From Bacillota bacterium (lineage in GTDB: Bacteria > Bacillota > Clostridia > Lachnospirales > Bianqueaceae), in NCBI GenBank assembly GCA_017467985.1, contig JAFUJY010000271.1, positions 1 through 10,301 on the forward strand: DNA of 10,301 nucleotides. Direction: 5' to 3'. Shown piece by piece: positions 1 through 7,097 of the stretch (the first letter of the stretch is position 1; each line of letters starts with the position of its first letter). The notes below the pieces were generated by a model. The model worked only from the letters and a program-made list of their open reading frames with translations. It was not told the DNA's origin and did no database searches. The translations under genes were made by a program, and so were the position numbers.

Positions 1-1011
1 GGGCTCTACTTTTGTATTCAGAGATAACAGCATCTGCTTAGGACTCAACTCTTGCACTTTACCTGCATGGATTCCGGAATGTTTCGGACTTTCCTGACAA
101 ATCATATCCTGGGTCTTACCCAAAGTATATCCCTTAGAAAAACCACCTCGGTTAAACAGCAGCATTAACTCTTCCATTTCTTCTTTAGAAGGTTCATAAT
201 TGCTGCCGGTGGCCTGATAATAATCCAGTGCACGACGATAGGCCTTTGTCACCCCTGCCACGTAGGGCGCGCCTTTTAAGCGTCCTTCAATCTTCAAGGA
301 CGCTGCACCACTCTCTGCCAAAGCTTTCACTTCTGACAAAGTACAAATATCTTTTAAGTTCAAATAATGCCGCTTGGCTGGATCATCACTCAAACTATAC
401 TGCAAACGACAGGGCTGGGCACATCGTCCCCGATTGCCGCTGCGTCCACCAATCAACGAGCTCAGCAGACACTGCCCGGAATAGCTGTAACACAAAGCAC
501 CGTGGATAAAGATCTCCGTCTCCACACCCACGTTTTTAACGATATTGGCGACTTCTGATAAGGGCAGCTCTCTGGACAAAACCACACGACTAAATCCCAG
601 CTCTTTTAGCCAGGCTGCTCCTTCTGCATTATGAATGCTCATCTGCGTACTGCCATGCAATTCTACCTCTGGGAAACGCTGCTTTACATATTGGGCCGCT
701 CCCATATCCTGCATAATCAGGCCGGTGATCCCTAAGGGCAGCACTTCATCCACAAAGCGACACAGCTCGTCCCATTCAGACTCCTTCACCAGCGTATTCA
801 GCGTCAAATACGTTTTAGCACCTCTTGGATAACAGTATTCCACGGCCTCACGGATCTCTGCTGCATCAAAATTGGCCGCACTTTGTCGGGCGTTAAACAC
901 TTTGCCGCCAAAATACACCGCGTCAGCTCCCGCATCCACCGCCAATTTTAAGATTTCCAGATTTCCCGCCGGTGCCAACAGCTCCGGAATTTTTCTTATT
1001 GCATTACTCAA
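1..1011 (-). CDS. U32 peptidase-family protein (RlhA/TrhP-like), partial at 3' end
   Basis: This is the N-terminal 337 residues of a U32 family protein; the C-terminus lies beyond the left edge. Visible landmarks are ELLAPAGNLE (residues 10-19), GADAVYFGG (28-36), HGALCYSYSGQC (170-181), the Cys-rich GGRSGNRGRCAQPCR (188-202, with C174, C181, C197 and C201), and KIEGR (240-244). Characterised relatives include collagenase-like proteases and the RNA hydroxylation factors RlhA (23S rRNA) and TrhP (tRNA U34). The reading continues past residue 310 into HSGIHAGKV, which fits the longer RlhA-like form, but the substrate cannot be decided here. The TTG at 1011 is chosen because GGAG lies 9 nt upstream; a second TTG at 1017 is only 3 nt from it. 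The start follows the ruvB stop by 6 bp, so this is the last visible gene of the LexA-box operon. Family is confident; function is inferred. Confidence 0.88.
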   Translation of the reverse strand, partial: MSNAIRKIPELLAPAGNLEILKLAVDAGADAVYFGGKVFNARQSAANFDAAEIREAVEYCYPRGAKTYLTLNTLVKESEWDELCRFVDEVLPLGITGLIMQDMGAAQYVKQRFPEVELHGSTQMSIHNAEGAAWLKELGFSRVVLSRELPLSEVANIVKNVGVETEIFIHGALCYSYSGQCLLSSLIGGRSGNRGRCAQPCRLQYSLSDDPAKRHYLNLKDICTLSEVKALAESGAASLKIEGRLKGAPYVAGVTKAYRRALDYYQATGSNYEPSKEEMEELMLLFNRGGFSKGYTLGKTQDMICQESPKHSGIHAGKVQELSPKQMLLSLNTKVEP

Positions 1012-1017
1012 AGTCAA

Positions 1018-2052
1018 TCACTCCAATGTTATTTGATCCCCACTACCCGGCGCACTTCGGTGAAAATAAGCCAGACACTTGGGTGTAACCACACGGCCTC
1101 TGGGGGTTCTCTGCAAAAAGCCCTGCTGCATCAGATAGGGTTCACACACATCTTCCACCGTACCCACGTCTTCACCAATGGATGCAGCCAGCGTTTCCAG
1201 ACCCACAGGGCCACCGCCAAAGGTATCCATCAAAGTCAACAGCAAACGACGGTCCATCACATCCAGACCGCAGGGATCCACCTTCAGAGCATTCAATGCA
1301 TAGCAGGCAGCTTCTTTGGTAATTTTTCCATCAAACATGACCGTGGCAAAGTCACGGCATCTCTTTAACAAACGATTAGTCAAACGGGGCGTACCACGAC
1401 TGCGGCGAGCAATCTCCAGCGCACCCTCTTCATCAATATCCACACCCAAAGTCTTGGCGGAACGCAGGGCAATCCCTGCCAGTTCATCTTCTTTATAAAA
1501 CTCCAGATGATTCACCATACCAAAACGATCCCGCAAAGGCGCAGACAGCATACCCACACGAGTAGTGGCACCAATTAACGTAAACTTGGGCAGATCAATA
1601 CGCAGCGCCTTCGCCGCCGGCCCCTTGCCGATCATAATATCAATGGCATAGTCCTCCATAGCCGGGTATAAAATCTCCTCCACCTGACGGTTCAAGCGAT
1701 GGATCTCGTCGATAAATAACACATCTCCTTCGGACAGGTTATTGAGCACTGCCGCAATGTCGCCGGGCCGCTCAATGGCAGGTCCGGTGGTAATCTTAAT
1801 ATTTACTCCCATTTCATTGGCAATAATGCCTGCCAGCGTGGTTTTACCCAGTCCGGGAGGACCGTAAAACAGCAGGTGGTCCAAGGGTTCGCTACGTTTC
1901 TTAGCTGCCTCAATAAAAATCTTCAGGTTTTTCTTAATTTCTTCCTGACCGGTATAATCTTCAAAACGGTGGGGACGCAGACTCTTTTCCGCCTCTTCCT
2001 CGCCTTTATGCACCGTTGTGTCGATAATTCGTTCCAGCTTATCCAAATCCAC
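1018..2052 (-). CDS. ruvB: Holliday junction branch migration ATPase RuvB
   Basis: RuvB is the hexameric AAA+ motor that, with RuvA, drives Holliday junction branch migration in recombinational repair in the cytoplasm. Numbered from the GTG at 2052 (344 aa), the sequence shows Walker A GPPGLGKT (64-71), Walker B ending in DEIH (115-118), sensor 1 GATTR (161-165), and LRDRF with the likely arginine finger at R174. The family hallmark SLRP precedes the first helix, and the C-terminal winged-helix part ends with QRTPRGRVVT. Length is normal for the family. A longer reading from GTG 2061 is possible, but the AAGGGG Shine-Dalgarno would then directly abut the start; GTG 2052 gives usable spacing. 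The gene lies 15 bp after ruvA and 6 bp before the U32 gene. No ruvC is visible in the window. Confidence 0.97.
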   Translation of the reverse strand: MDLDKLERIIDTTVHKGEEEAEKSLRPHRFEDYTGQEEIKKNLKIFIEAAKKRSEPLDHLLFYGPPGLGKTTLAGIIANEMGVNIKITTGPAIERPGDIAAVLNNLSEGDVLFIDEIHRLNRQVEEILYPAMEDYAIDIMIGKGPAAKALRIDLPKFTLIGATTRVGMLSAPLRDRFGMVNHLEFYKEDELAGIALRSAKTLGVDIDEEGALEIARRSRGTPRLTNRLLKRCRDFATVMFDGKITKEAACYALNALKVDPCGLDVMDRRLLLTLMDTFGGGPVGLETLAASIGEDVGTVEDVCEPYLMQQGFLQRTPRGRVVTPKCLAYFHRSAPGSGDQITLE

Positions 2053-2058
2053 AGTTCT

Positions 2059-2066
2059 CACCCCTT
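2059..2066 (-). promoter_or_regulatory. ribosome binding site of ruvB
   Basis: Reading the minus strand, AAGGGGTG follows the TGA stop of ruvA. It touches the upstream GTG (2061) but leaves 7 nt before the GTG at 2052, which is why the shorter RuvB start is preferred. Confidence 0.6.
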
Positions 2067-2067
2067 A

Positions 2068-2673
2068 TCAGAAAATTACCAGCTGTTTTAATGCTTCTTT
2101 CAGAAGCTGCTCCGTACTCTTACCTTCGGCATAAACCTTGGCTACAGCCTGCTGAGCCTCTCCATGGGTATACCCCAACGACTCCATGGCAGCAATCGCC
2201 TCTGCAGCCGCACCGGTGGAACCACTCACGTTCACCTGGGGCGCCAGGTCCACAGATGCCACCGTCTCCGGGACACCCACCTTATCCTTCAGATCCAGCA
2301 CAATACGCTGGGCAGTCTTAGGACCAATGCCGGACACCTTAGTAAGCGCCTTATGATCCCCGGAGGCAATGGCAACGGACACCGCATCCGGATGCATCTG
2401 GGTCAAAATCGCCAGTGCATACTTAGGTCCTACACCATTTACATTGATCAGCTGCTTAAACAGCTTCAAAGTACTCTTTTCCAAAAAGCCATACAAAATA
2501 TGGGCATCCTCACGAATATTCAGATAGGTGTGCAGCGTAATATTGCTGCCTACCCCCACACGCACCAGCTGCTCCGTCACCGGAGTAAAAACCCGATATC
2601 CCAGACCTGCTGCTTCAATGATGACGCTGTCATCTTCTATTTCCTTCAAAATCCCGCTCACATAAGCGATCAT
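2068..2673 (-). CDS. ruvA: Holliday junction DNA helicase subunit RuvA
   Basis: RuvA binds four-way junctions as a tetramer and loads RuvB. The 201-residue protein has the full three-domain layout: an N-terminal OB fold beginning MIAYVSG, with acidic pin residues E55 and D56 in REDAHILYGF; two helix-hairpin-helix motifs, VNGVGPKYALAIL (78-90) and VSGIGPKTAQRIVLDLKDK (113-131); a Gly/Ala/Ser-rich linker; and the C-terminal RuvB-binding domain with SLGY near residue 166. The ATG at 2673 is preceded by AGGAGGAG with 5 nt spacing, and that ribosome binding site overlaps the TAG stop of the upstream cyclo-ligase gene. Length and order (ruvA then ruvB) are typical. Confidence 0.97.
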   Translation of the reverse strand: MIAYVSGILKEIEDDSVIIEAAGLGYRVFTPVTEQLVRVGVGSNITLHTYLNIREDAHILYGFLEKSTLKLFKQLINVNGVGPKYALAILTQMHPDAVSVAIASGDHKALTKVSGIGPKTAQRIVLDLKDKVGVPETVASVDLAPQVNVSGSTGAAAEAIAAMESLGYTHGEAQQAVAKVYAEGKSTEQLLKEALKQLVIF

Positions 2674-2684
2674 TGTAACTCCTC

Positions 2685-3251
2685 CTAAAACTTAGTTATG
2701 CCCATCTGGGTTACAATCATTTCCACAGGACAATCAAATGCATCCCTGGGCAACTCATCATTTATCTTTTGCTCATCATAGGCCACACCGATATACATCC
2801 CTTGGGGGAACCGTTCCTTATATCGATCATAGAATCCACCGCCGTAGCCGATACGATATCCTTTGACATCAAAAATCAGTCCCGGTGTCAAAATCAAGTC
2901 CCCTTTACCAGGTGTGCCCAGAACACAATCCGGCCTCGGCTCCAAAATCCCGTAACGGCCTTCTATAAGAGCCTCCGCCCCATTCACTCGATAAAAGTCC
3001 ATCACACCACCCAGACTTGTCCTGGGATAATATGTGGCTTTACCATCCTGACGGAAACGCTCAGCCCACTGGTCTGTCAGCGGTTCACTGCCAATATTGC
3101 TGAATAAAAAGATGGCTTTTGCCTTATCATATTCTTCTAGTCGGCACAAAATCTCCAGCATCTTTTCCGATGCCTCCTGCCGATATTCAATGGGCAGTGC
3201 ATCCCGGCGGGCTCTAGCCCCACGCCGCAGCGTTTTTTTATCGTTTACCAT
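2685..3251 (-). CDS. 5-formyltetrahydrofolate cyclo-ligase
   Basis: The enzyme uses ATP and Mg to convert 5-formyl-THF to 5,10-methenyl-THF, recycling an inhibitory folate into the one-carbon pool. The 188-residue reading begins MVNDKKTLRRGARARRDALP, matching the basic N-terminal helix of the family. It contains YGILEP (100-105), the nucleotide-binding Gly-rich motif GYRIGYGGGFYDR (131-143), and a C-terminal DCPVEMIVT (173-181). The frame stays open to 3320, but those 23 extra residues lie inside proB and do not resemble the family. ATG 3251 has no clear Shine-Dalgarno; ATG 3278 has GGAAG 9 nt upstream and is an alternative start. It overlaps the proB end by 14 bp, which suggests translational coupling, and sits 11 bp before ruvA. 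It is sometimes named fau, ygfA or yqgN in other species. Confidence 0.93.
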   Translation of the reverse strand: MVNDKKTLRRGARARRDALPIEYRQEASEKMLEILCRLEEYDKAKAIFLFSNIGSEPLTDQWAERFRQDGKATYYPRTSLGGVMDFYRVNGAEALIEGRYGILEPRPDCVLGTPGKGDLILTPGLIFDVKGYRIGYGGGFYDRYKERFPQGMYIGVAYDEQKINDELPRDAFDCPVEMIVTQMGITKF

Positions 3252-4026
3252 AAAAATATGTGCCGATTTCTTTACCATCGAAAATATCTTCCAGTACACC
3301 GGGAGCCGATGCATTGGCAATAATCATATCAATGCCCGCATTTCCGGCGATCTGGGCTGCCATAATCTTGGTGGCCATGCCGCCGGTACCCACTTTAGAC
3401 TTACTGTCTCCAGCCATGGCTGCGATCTCCGGCGTAATTTCTTTTACTTCGCCAATCAGCTCCGCCTCAGGATGGGTGGAGGGATCGGCAGTATACAGAC
3501 CATCAATGTCAGACAACAAAATCAAAAGATCCGCCTGTACCAACTCCGCCACATAGGCCGACAAACGGTCGTTGTCACCGAATTCAATTTCATCGGTGGA
3601 GATGGTATCATTTTCATTTACAATCGGAATGACATCATACTCAAATAACTTATCGAAGGTGTTGGCCGCATTCTGACGGCGCACCGGATGCTCCATCACA
3701 TCCTTGGTCAGAAGAATCTGAGCCACACTCTGGCGATACTCCAGGAAAAACTTTTCATACAACTGTACCAGAGCCCCTTGGCCCACAGCCGCAGCCGCCT
3801 GCTTGCCCGCAGTTTCCTTAGGACGTGCCGGCAAATGGAGTGCGGCCACTCCGGCGGCAATCGCACCGGAGGACACCAAGACCACATCCCGTCCGCCATT
3901 ATGAATATCGGACAAGGACCTTGCCAGCTGGTCAATCTTATGTAAAGCCAGCCGCCCATTTTCATGGGTCAGGGATGAAGAACCAATCTTCACCACAACT
4001 CGCTTGATCTTACTTATATCTCTCAT
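3238..4026 (-). CDS. proB: glutamate 5-kinase, short form without PUA domain
   Basis: ProB phosphorylates glutamate to glutamyl-5-phosphate, the first step of proline synthesis. The 262 residues cover the whole amino acid kinase fold: VVKIGSSSLT (11-20), VLVSSGAIAAG (49-59), QAAAAVGQGAL (76-86), PIVNENDTIS (134-143), FGDNDRLSA (149-157), LLSDIDGLY (170-178) and KVGTGGMATK (211-220). The protein ends at GTYFYGKR, so the C-terminal PUA domain found in the roughly 365-residue E. coli and B. subtilis enzymes is absent. PUA-less forms occur naturally, so this is not evidence of breakage. The ATG at 4026 is chosen because it overlaps the flavoprotein stop as ATGA and starts the family fold; the frame's 23 upstream residues are flavoprotein-coding DNA. 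No proA partner is visible next to it. Confidence 0.95.
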   Translation of the reverse strand: MRDISKIKRVVVKIGSSSLTHENGRLALHKIDQLARSLSDIHNGGRDVVLVSSGAIAAGVAALHLPARPKETAGKQAAAAVGQGALVQLYEKFFLEYRQSVAQILLTKDVMEHPVRRQNAANTFDKLFEYDVIPIVNENDTISTDEIEFGDNDRLSAYVAELVQADLLILLSDIDGLYTADPSTHPEAELIGEVKEITPEIAAMAGDSKSKVGTGGMATKIMAAQIAGNAGIDMIIANASAPGVLEDIFDGKEIGTYFYGKR

Positions 4027-5261
4027 ACCTTTTCTACCTCCGCTGCCACATAAGCAGCACTCTTTCCCGCCAAAATACCGCTGCTGGCCGCCCACTGCAG
4101 GTTATAACCACCACAGTCGCCATCCACATCCAGTACCTCGCCGGCCCAATATATGCCTTTATTTTTCTTAGACTCCAGCGTGGCTGCATCAATTTCACCG
4201 GTAAACACACCACCCACTGTCACCTGGGCTTCTTTCCAGCCCGCATCCCCGATTACCGGGAAACTCCAGCCGTGGATCATCCGGGCAACGGCCTGAATCT
4301 GATGCTTATTTAACTGACCACTCTTCATCTGGGCAGAAATATCATTTTCTTTTAACATGGGCAGGATTAAGCGCTTATTCATTATGCCGCTAAGCATCTC
4401 CTGCACCGTCATATGGGCAAAGCGTTCACTGCGCTGCTTCAGCCACCAAAAACACTCACCCTCCCGCATATTTTCCATTAAGTTCAGGGCAATACTGCAG
4501 TTACGACCGGGCACCATCGCCTCTCTGGCTAAACGCAGAATTGGCGGACCGGACAGACCTTCTGCTGTAAAAAGGACCTCGCCCCATTCTTCCTGCAACA
4601 CTTCATCACCATGCATCAGCGATGCCTTAGCCTCAACCTTGCATCCTGCCAATGCTTTCAAATAAGGACTGCGGCAACGCAGCTTAACCAAACCCGGTCT
4701 TAATGGCACCACCGTGTGCTTCAGCTGAGATGCCAACTGCACTCCCGCACCATCCGCCCCCAGCTGTGGGGATGCTTTGCCGCCTACAGTTATAATCACT
4801 TTTTGGAAACGACCCAGATCAATGCCACCTGCACTCACAAGACGCCAACTACGCTTCACCTGAATGATCTTCTCCACCGGAACAGCACACTTCACAGTTA
4901 CATTCAAGCGTTCCAGCTCCATGCGCAGCGCATCCAACACACCGGAAGCCTGCAAAGACATGGGATACATCTTGCCCTCCTCCAGGGTAATCAGCACCAG
5001 CCCCAAGCTCTCCCAAAACTCTCGGGTATCCTCGGGCGAAACCTTCTCCAGAACACTTTGGATAAAAGAGCGGGTTCCTCCATGAAAATGACTCAGGTCC
5101 ATATCCTCATTGGAAATATTGCACCGACCATTGCCCGTTGTTAATATCTTCTTTCCCACACGGTCCATTTTTTCAAAAATGGTTACAGTGGCTCCTTCTC
5201 TTGCTGCCGCTATCGCAGCCGTCATTCCTGCGGCGCCGCCGCCAATAATTGCTATCTGCAT
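4023..5261 (-). CDS. HI0933/YhiN/BaiN-family FAD-dependent oxidoreductase
   Basis: This 412-residue flavoprotein belongs to the HI0933-like family, which includes BaiN of bile-acid-converting clostridia; most members have no proven substrate. The N-terminus MQIAIIGGGAAGMTAA holds the dinucleotide-binding GxGxxG (7-12) with an acidic residue ending strand 2 (FEK, 29-31). The family signature TTGNGRCNISN follows at 41-51. Near the C-terminus are TVGGV and the closing FAD motif AGEVLDVDGDCGGYNLQWA. The ATG at 5261 is chosen because GGGAGGG lies 5 nt upstream; the frame is open to 5336, but that extension would run through the promoter. It is the first gene of the operon and overlaps proB by 4 bp. 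Family is clear. A bile-acid role should not be assumed; a housekeeping redox function is equally possible. Confidence 0.9.
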   Translation of the reverse strand: MQIAIIGGGAAGMTAAIAAAREGATVTIFEKMDRVGKKILTTGNGRCNISNEDMDLSHFHGGTRSFIQSVLEKVSPEDTREFWESLGLVLITLEEGKMYPMSLQASGVLDALRMELERLNVTVKCAVPVEKIIQVKRSWRLVSAGGIDLGRFQKVIITVGGKASPQLGADGAGVQLASQLKHTVVPLRPGLVKLRCRSPYLKALAGCKVEAKASLMHGDEVLQEEWGEVLFTAEGLSGPPILRLAREAMVPGRNCSIALNLMENMREGECFWWLKQRSERFAHMTVQEMLSGIMNKRLILPMLKENDISAQMKSGQLNKHQIQAVARMIHGWSFPVIGDAGWKEAQVTVGGVFTGEIDAATLESKKNKGIYWAGEVLDVDGDCGGYNLQWAASSGILAGKSAAYVAAEVEKV

Positions 5262-5286
5262 GGTTGCCCTCCCTGTGAGAATAAAT

Positions 5287-5300
5287 TGAACAAGTGTTCG
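5287..5300 (+). promoter_or_regulatory. putative LexA/DinR (SOS) operator
   Basis: TGAACAAGTGTTCG contains a perfect GAAC-N4-GTTC core, the Bacillus-type SOS box, with a purine-N-purine-pyrimidine centre. One outer base departs from the palindrome CGAAC-N4-GTTCG. It sits directly downstream of the leftward -10 box, about +1 to +14 of that transcript, where LexA would block initiation. The operon below it carries ruvAB, an SOS target in many bacteria. Sequence match is seen; LexA binding is inferred. Confidence 0.72.
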
Positions 5301-5307
5301 TTCTATT

Positions 5308-5336
5308 ATCATACCAAATTCTTGAGAAAAAAGCAA
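5308..5336 (-). promoter_or_regulatory. promoter of the flavoprotein-proB-ruvAB operon
   Basis: Reading leftward, TTGCTT (5336-5331) and TATGAT (5313-5308) are separated by exactly 17 bp. The -10 matches the sigma-A consensus at 5 of 6 positions, the -35 at 3 of 6. Transcription would start near 5301, leaving a leader of about 40 nt before the ATG at 5261, and the LexA-type box covers the start site. Confidence 0.7.
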
Positions 5337-5378
5337 TCCATTTATTATAAGAAATCCTTAACTCTCTTCAAAAATTCC

Positions 5379-5407
5379 TTGCGAAGCCGCCAAATCAATG
5401 GTATAAT
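5379..5407 (+). promoter_or_regulatory. promoter of prfC
   Basis: TTGCGA (5379-5384) and a perfect TATAAT (5402-5407) are separated by 17 bp, a strong sigma-A type promoter pointing at prfC. The start would be near 5414, giving a leader of about 43 nt. The divergent promoter lies some 40 bp away; the rest of the intergenic stretch is AT-rich with no further signal I can support. Confidence 0.75.
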
Positions 5408-5413
5408 AAACGA

Positions 5414-5440
5414 GAGCAGTTTTTGCTGCTTACTTTTTTT
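5414..5440 (+). other. hairpin plus T-tract in the prfC leader
   Basis: AGCAG (5415-5419) pairs with CTGCT (5426-5430) around a 6-nt loop, with a possible extra G-T pair outside. A run of seven T follows at 5434-5440, just before the ribosome binding site. The layout resembles a weak intrinsic terminator or a leader stability stem. The stem has only 5 sure pairs, so function is uncertain. Confidence 0.35.
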
Positions 5441-5443
5441 GAT

Positions 5444-5448
5444 GGAGG
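5444..5448 (+). promoter_or_regulatory. ribosome binding site deciding the prfC start
   Basis: GGAGG lies 8 nt before the TTG at 5457. It overlaps the only nearby in-frame ATG (5442-5444), so that ATG cannot use it. This makes TTG 5457 the likely start. Confidence 0.7.
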
Positions 5449-5456
5449 AATTCCCT

Positions 5457-7049
5457 TTGAATATAAATGATTCGATCAATAAGCGCCGGACCTTTGCGAT
5501 TATTTCCCACCCCGACGCCGGTAAGACCACTTTAACCGAAAAGTTCCTACTTTACGGCGGTGCCATTCAGCTGGCCGGTGCCGTTAAGGGTAAGGCTGCT
5601 GCCCGTCATGCAGTTTCCGACTGGATGGAAATCGAAAAGCAGCGTGGTATTTCTGTAACCTCTTCTGCTATGCAGTTTAATTATGATGGTTATTGCATTA
5701 ACATTCTGGACACCCCCGGACATCAGGACTTCTCTGAGGATACCTATCGTACCCTGATGGCAGCTGACTCCGCCGTCATGGTCATCGACGCCGCCAAGGG
5801 CGTTGAGCCCCAGACCCGTAAGCTGTTCAAGGTTTGTGTTATGCGTCACATCCCGATCTTCACCTTTATCAATAAGATGGACCGTGAAGCCCGTGATCCC
5901 TTCGAATTGATGGACGAGATCGAGACTGAACTGGGCATTCACACCTACCCCATGAACTGGCCCATCGGCTCCGGTAAGGAGTTCAAAGGTGTGTACGATC
6001 GTAACAAGAGCGAGATCATCTCTTTCATCTCCCACGGCGGCAGCAAGAAGGCCACTGCAGTGGAAGTTCAGTTGGATGATCCCTCTCTGGACGAACTGAT
6101 CGGAGCTGATGCTCATGCTACCCTCTCCGATGAAATCGAACTGTTGGATGGGGCCAACTATGATTTTGATATGGATGAGATCCACGGAGGTCGTCTATCC
6201 CCCGTTTTCTTCGGCTCTGCTCTGACCAACTTTGGTGTTGAGCCCTTCCTGCAGGAGTTCCTGCGGCTGACACCTCCCCCATTGGCCCGAGAAACTGCCT
6301 CCGGCGACATTATCGATCCCTTTGATCCCCATTTCTCCGCCTTTGTCTTCAAGATTCAGGCCAACATGAACAAGGCTCACCGTGACCGAATCGCCTTCAT
6401 GCGCATTTGCTCCGGCCGCTTTGATAAGGATCAGGAAGTATATCATGTGCAGGGCAACAAGAAAATGCGCCTGTCTCAGCCTCAGCAGCTGATGGCTCAG
6501 GATCGTACCGTTATTGATGAAGCCTATGCCGGCGATATCATCGGTGTATTTGACCCGGGCATCTTCTCCATCGGCGACACCATCTGTCATCCTGCAATGA
6601 AGTGCCAGTTCACCGGTATCCCCACCTTCGCTCCCGAGCATTTTGCCCGTCTGCGCCAGGTGGATACTCTGAAGCGCAAGCAGTTCATCAAGGGAACCAC
6701 TCAGATCGCCCAGGAAGGTGCCATCCAGATGTTTAACGAGCCCCGCCGCGGTATGGAAGAAATTATCGTTGGCGTAGTTGGTACCCTGCAGTTTGACGTT
6801 CTTCAGTATCGTCTGAACACCGAGTACAACGTGGAGGTGCGTCTGGAGCCCATGCCCCAGGAATACATCCGCTGGATCGAAAACGACACCGACCCGGAAG
6901 TTCCCCCGTCACTGTACCTCACTTCCGATGCCAAGCTTATTCAGGACTTCAAGGGCAATTATCTGATTATCTACGCCCACGAATGGAGCCTGCAGATGAT
7001 TTTGGATCGAAACAAAGGACTGAAGCTGGGAGAGTTTGGAAGGAATTAA
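5457..7049 (+). CDS. prfC: peptide chain release factor 3 (RF3)
   Basis: RF3 is a translational GTPase that recycles RF1/RF2 from the ribosome after termination. The 530-residue reading, normal for the family, begins with the KRRTFAIISHPDAGKTT region, where the P-loop is residues 17-25; G3 is DTPGH (85-89) and G4 is NKMDR (139-143). KQRGISVTSS is the switch I region. Later LRQVDTLKRKQF, NEPRRGMEE and VGTLQFDVLQYRL match RF3 domains II-III and separate it from EF-G. The TTG start is chosen for the GGAGG 8 nt upstream; the frame's 57 further upstream residues run through the promoter and are not coding. Codon choice is biased to C-ending and CGT codons compared with neighbours, as expected of a well-expressed translation gene. 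It is a monocistronic unit with its own promoter and terminator. Confidence 0.97.
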   Translation: MNINDSINKRRTFAIISHPDAGKTTLTEKFLLYGGAIQLAGAVKGKAAARHAVSDWMEIEKQRGISVTSSAMQFNYDGYCINILDTPGHQDFSEDTYRTLMAADSAVMVIDAAKGVEPQTRKLFKVCVMRHIPIFTFINKMDREARDPFELMDEIETELGIHTYPMNWPIGSGKEFKGVYDRNKSEIISFISHGGSKKATAVEVQLDDPSLDELIGADAHATLSDEIELLDGANYDFDMDEIHGGRLSPVFFGSALTNFGVEPFLQEFLRLTPPPLARETASGDIIDPFDPHFSAFVFKIQANMNKAHRDRIAFMRICSGRFDKDQEVYHVQGNKKMRLSQPQQLMAQDRTVIDEAYAGDIIGVFDPGIFSIGDTICHPAMKCQFTGIPTFAPEHFARLRQVDTLKRKQFIKGTTQIAQEGAIQMFNEPRRGMEEIIVGVVGTLQFDVLQYRLNTEYNVEVRLEPMPQEYIRWIENDTDPEVPPSLYLTSDAKLIQDFKGNYLIIYAHEWSLQMILDRNKGLKLGEFGRN

Positions 7050-7065
7050 AAATAAACAAAAAAAC

Positions 7066-7097
7066 AGTGTAGTCATCATTGGCTACACTATTTTTTT
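7066..7097 (+). terminator. bidirectional intrinsic terminator
   Basis: AGTGTAGTC (7066-7074) pairs with GGCTACACT (7081-7089) through 9 pairs including one G-T, around a 6-nt loop, followed by T7 (7091-7097). On the other strand the same stem is followed by G and then T7 (complement of 7064-7058). It therefore serves both prfC and the convergent phosphoesterase cluster; the phosphoesterase stop codon (7088-7090) lies inside the stem. Confidence 0.85.

Noticed and set aside
2164..2688. Plus-strand open frame of 174 codons opposite ruvA
   Set aside because: It lies entirely over conserved ruvA codons and has no family resemblance.
2808..2816. GAACCGTTC, resembling half-sites of a LexA box
   Set aside because: The half-sites are separated by only 1 nt and lie inside coding sequence.
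3097..3648. Plus-strand open frame of 183 codons opposite proB and the folate enzyme
   Set aside because: It is antisense to two clear genes and shows no recognisable motif or ribosome binding site.
5262..5336. N-terminal extension of the flavoprotein to 5336
   Set aside because: The extra 25 residues run through the promoter and LexA-type box; ATG 5261 has a strong ribosome binding site and starts the FAD fold.
5286..5456. Extension of prfC upstream of the TTG start
   Set aside because: It crosses both promoters, is AT-rich without RF3 similarity, and the GGAGG fits only TTG 5457.
5547..6185. Minus-strand open frame of 212 codons inside prfC
   Set aside because: It is a shadow produced by the codon bias of prfC; the opposite strand is unmistakable RF3.
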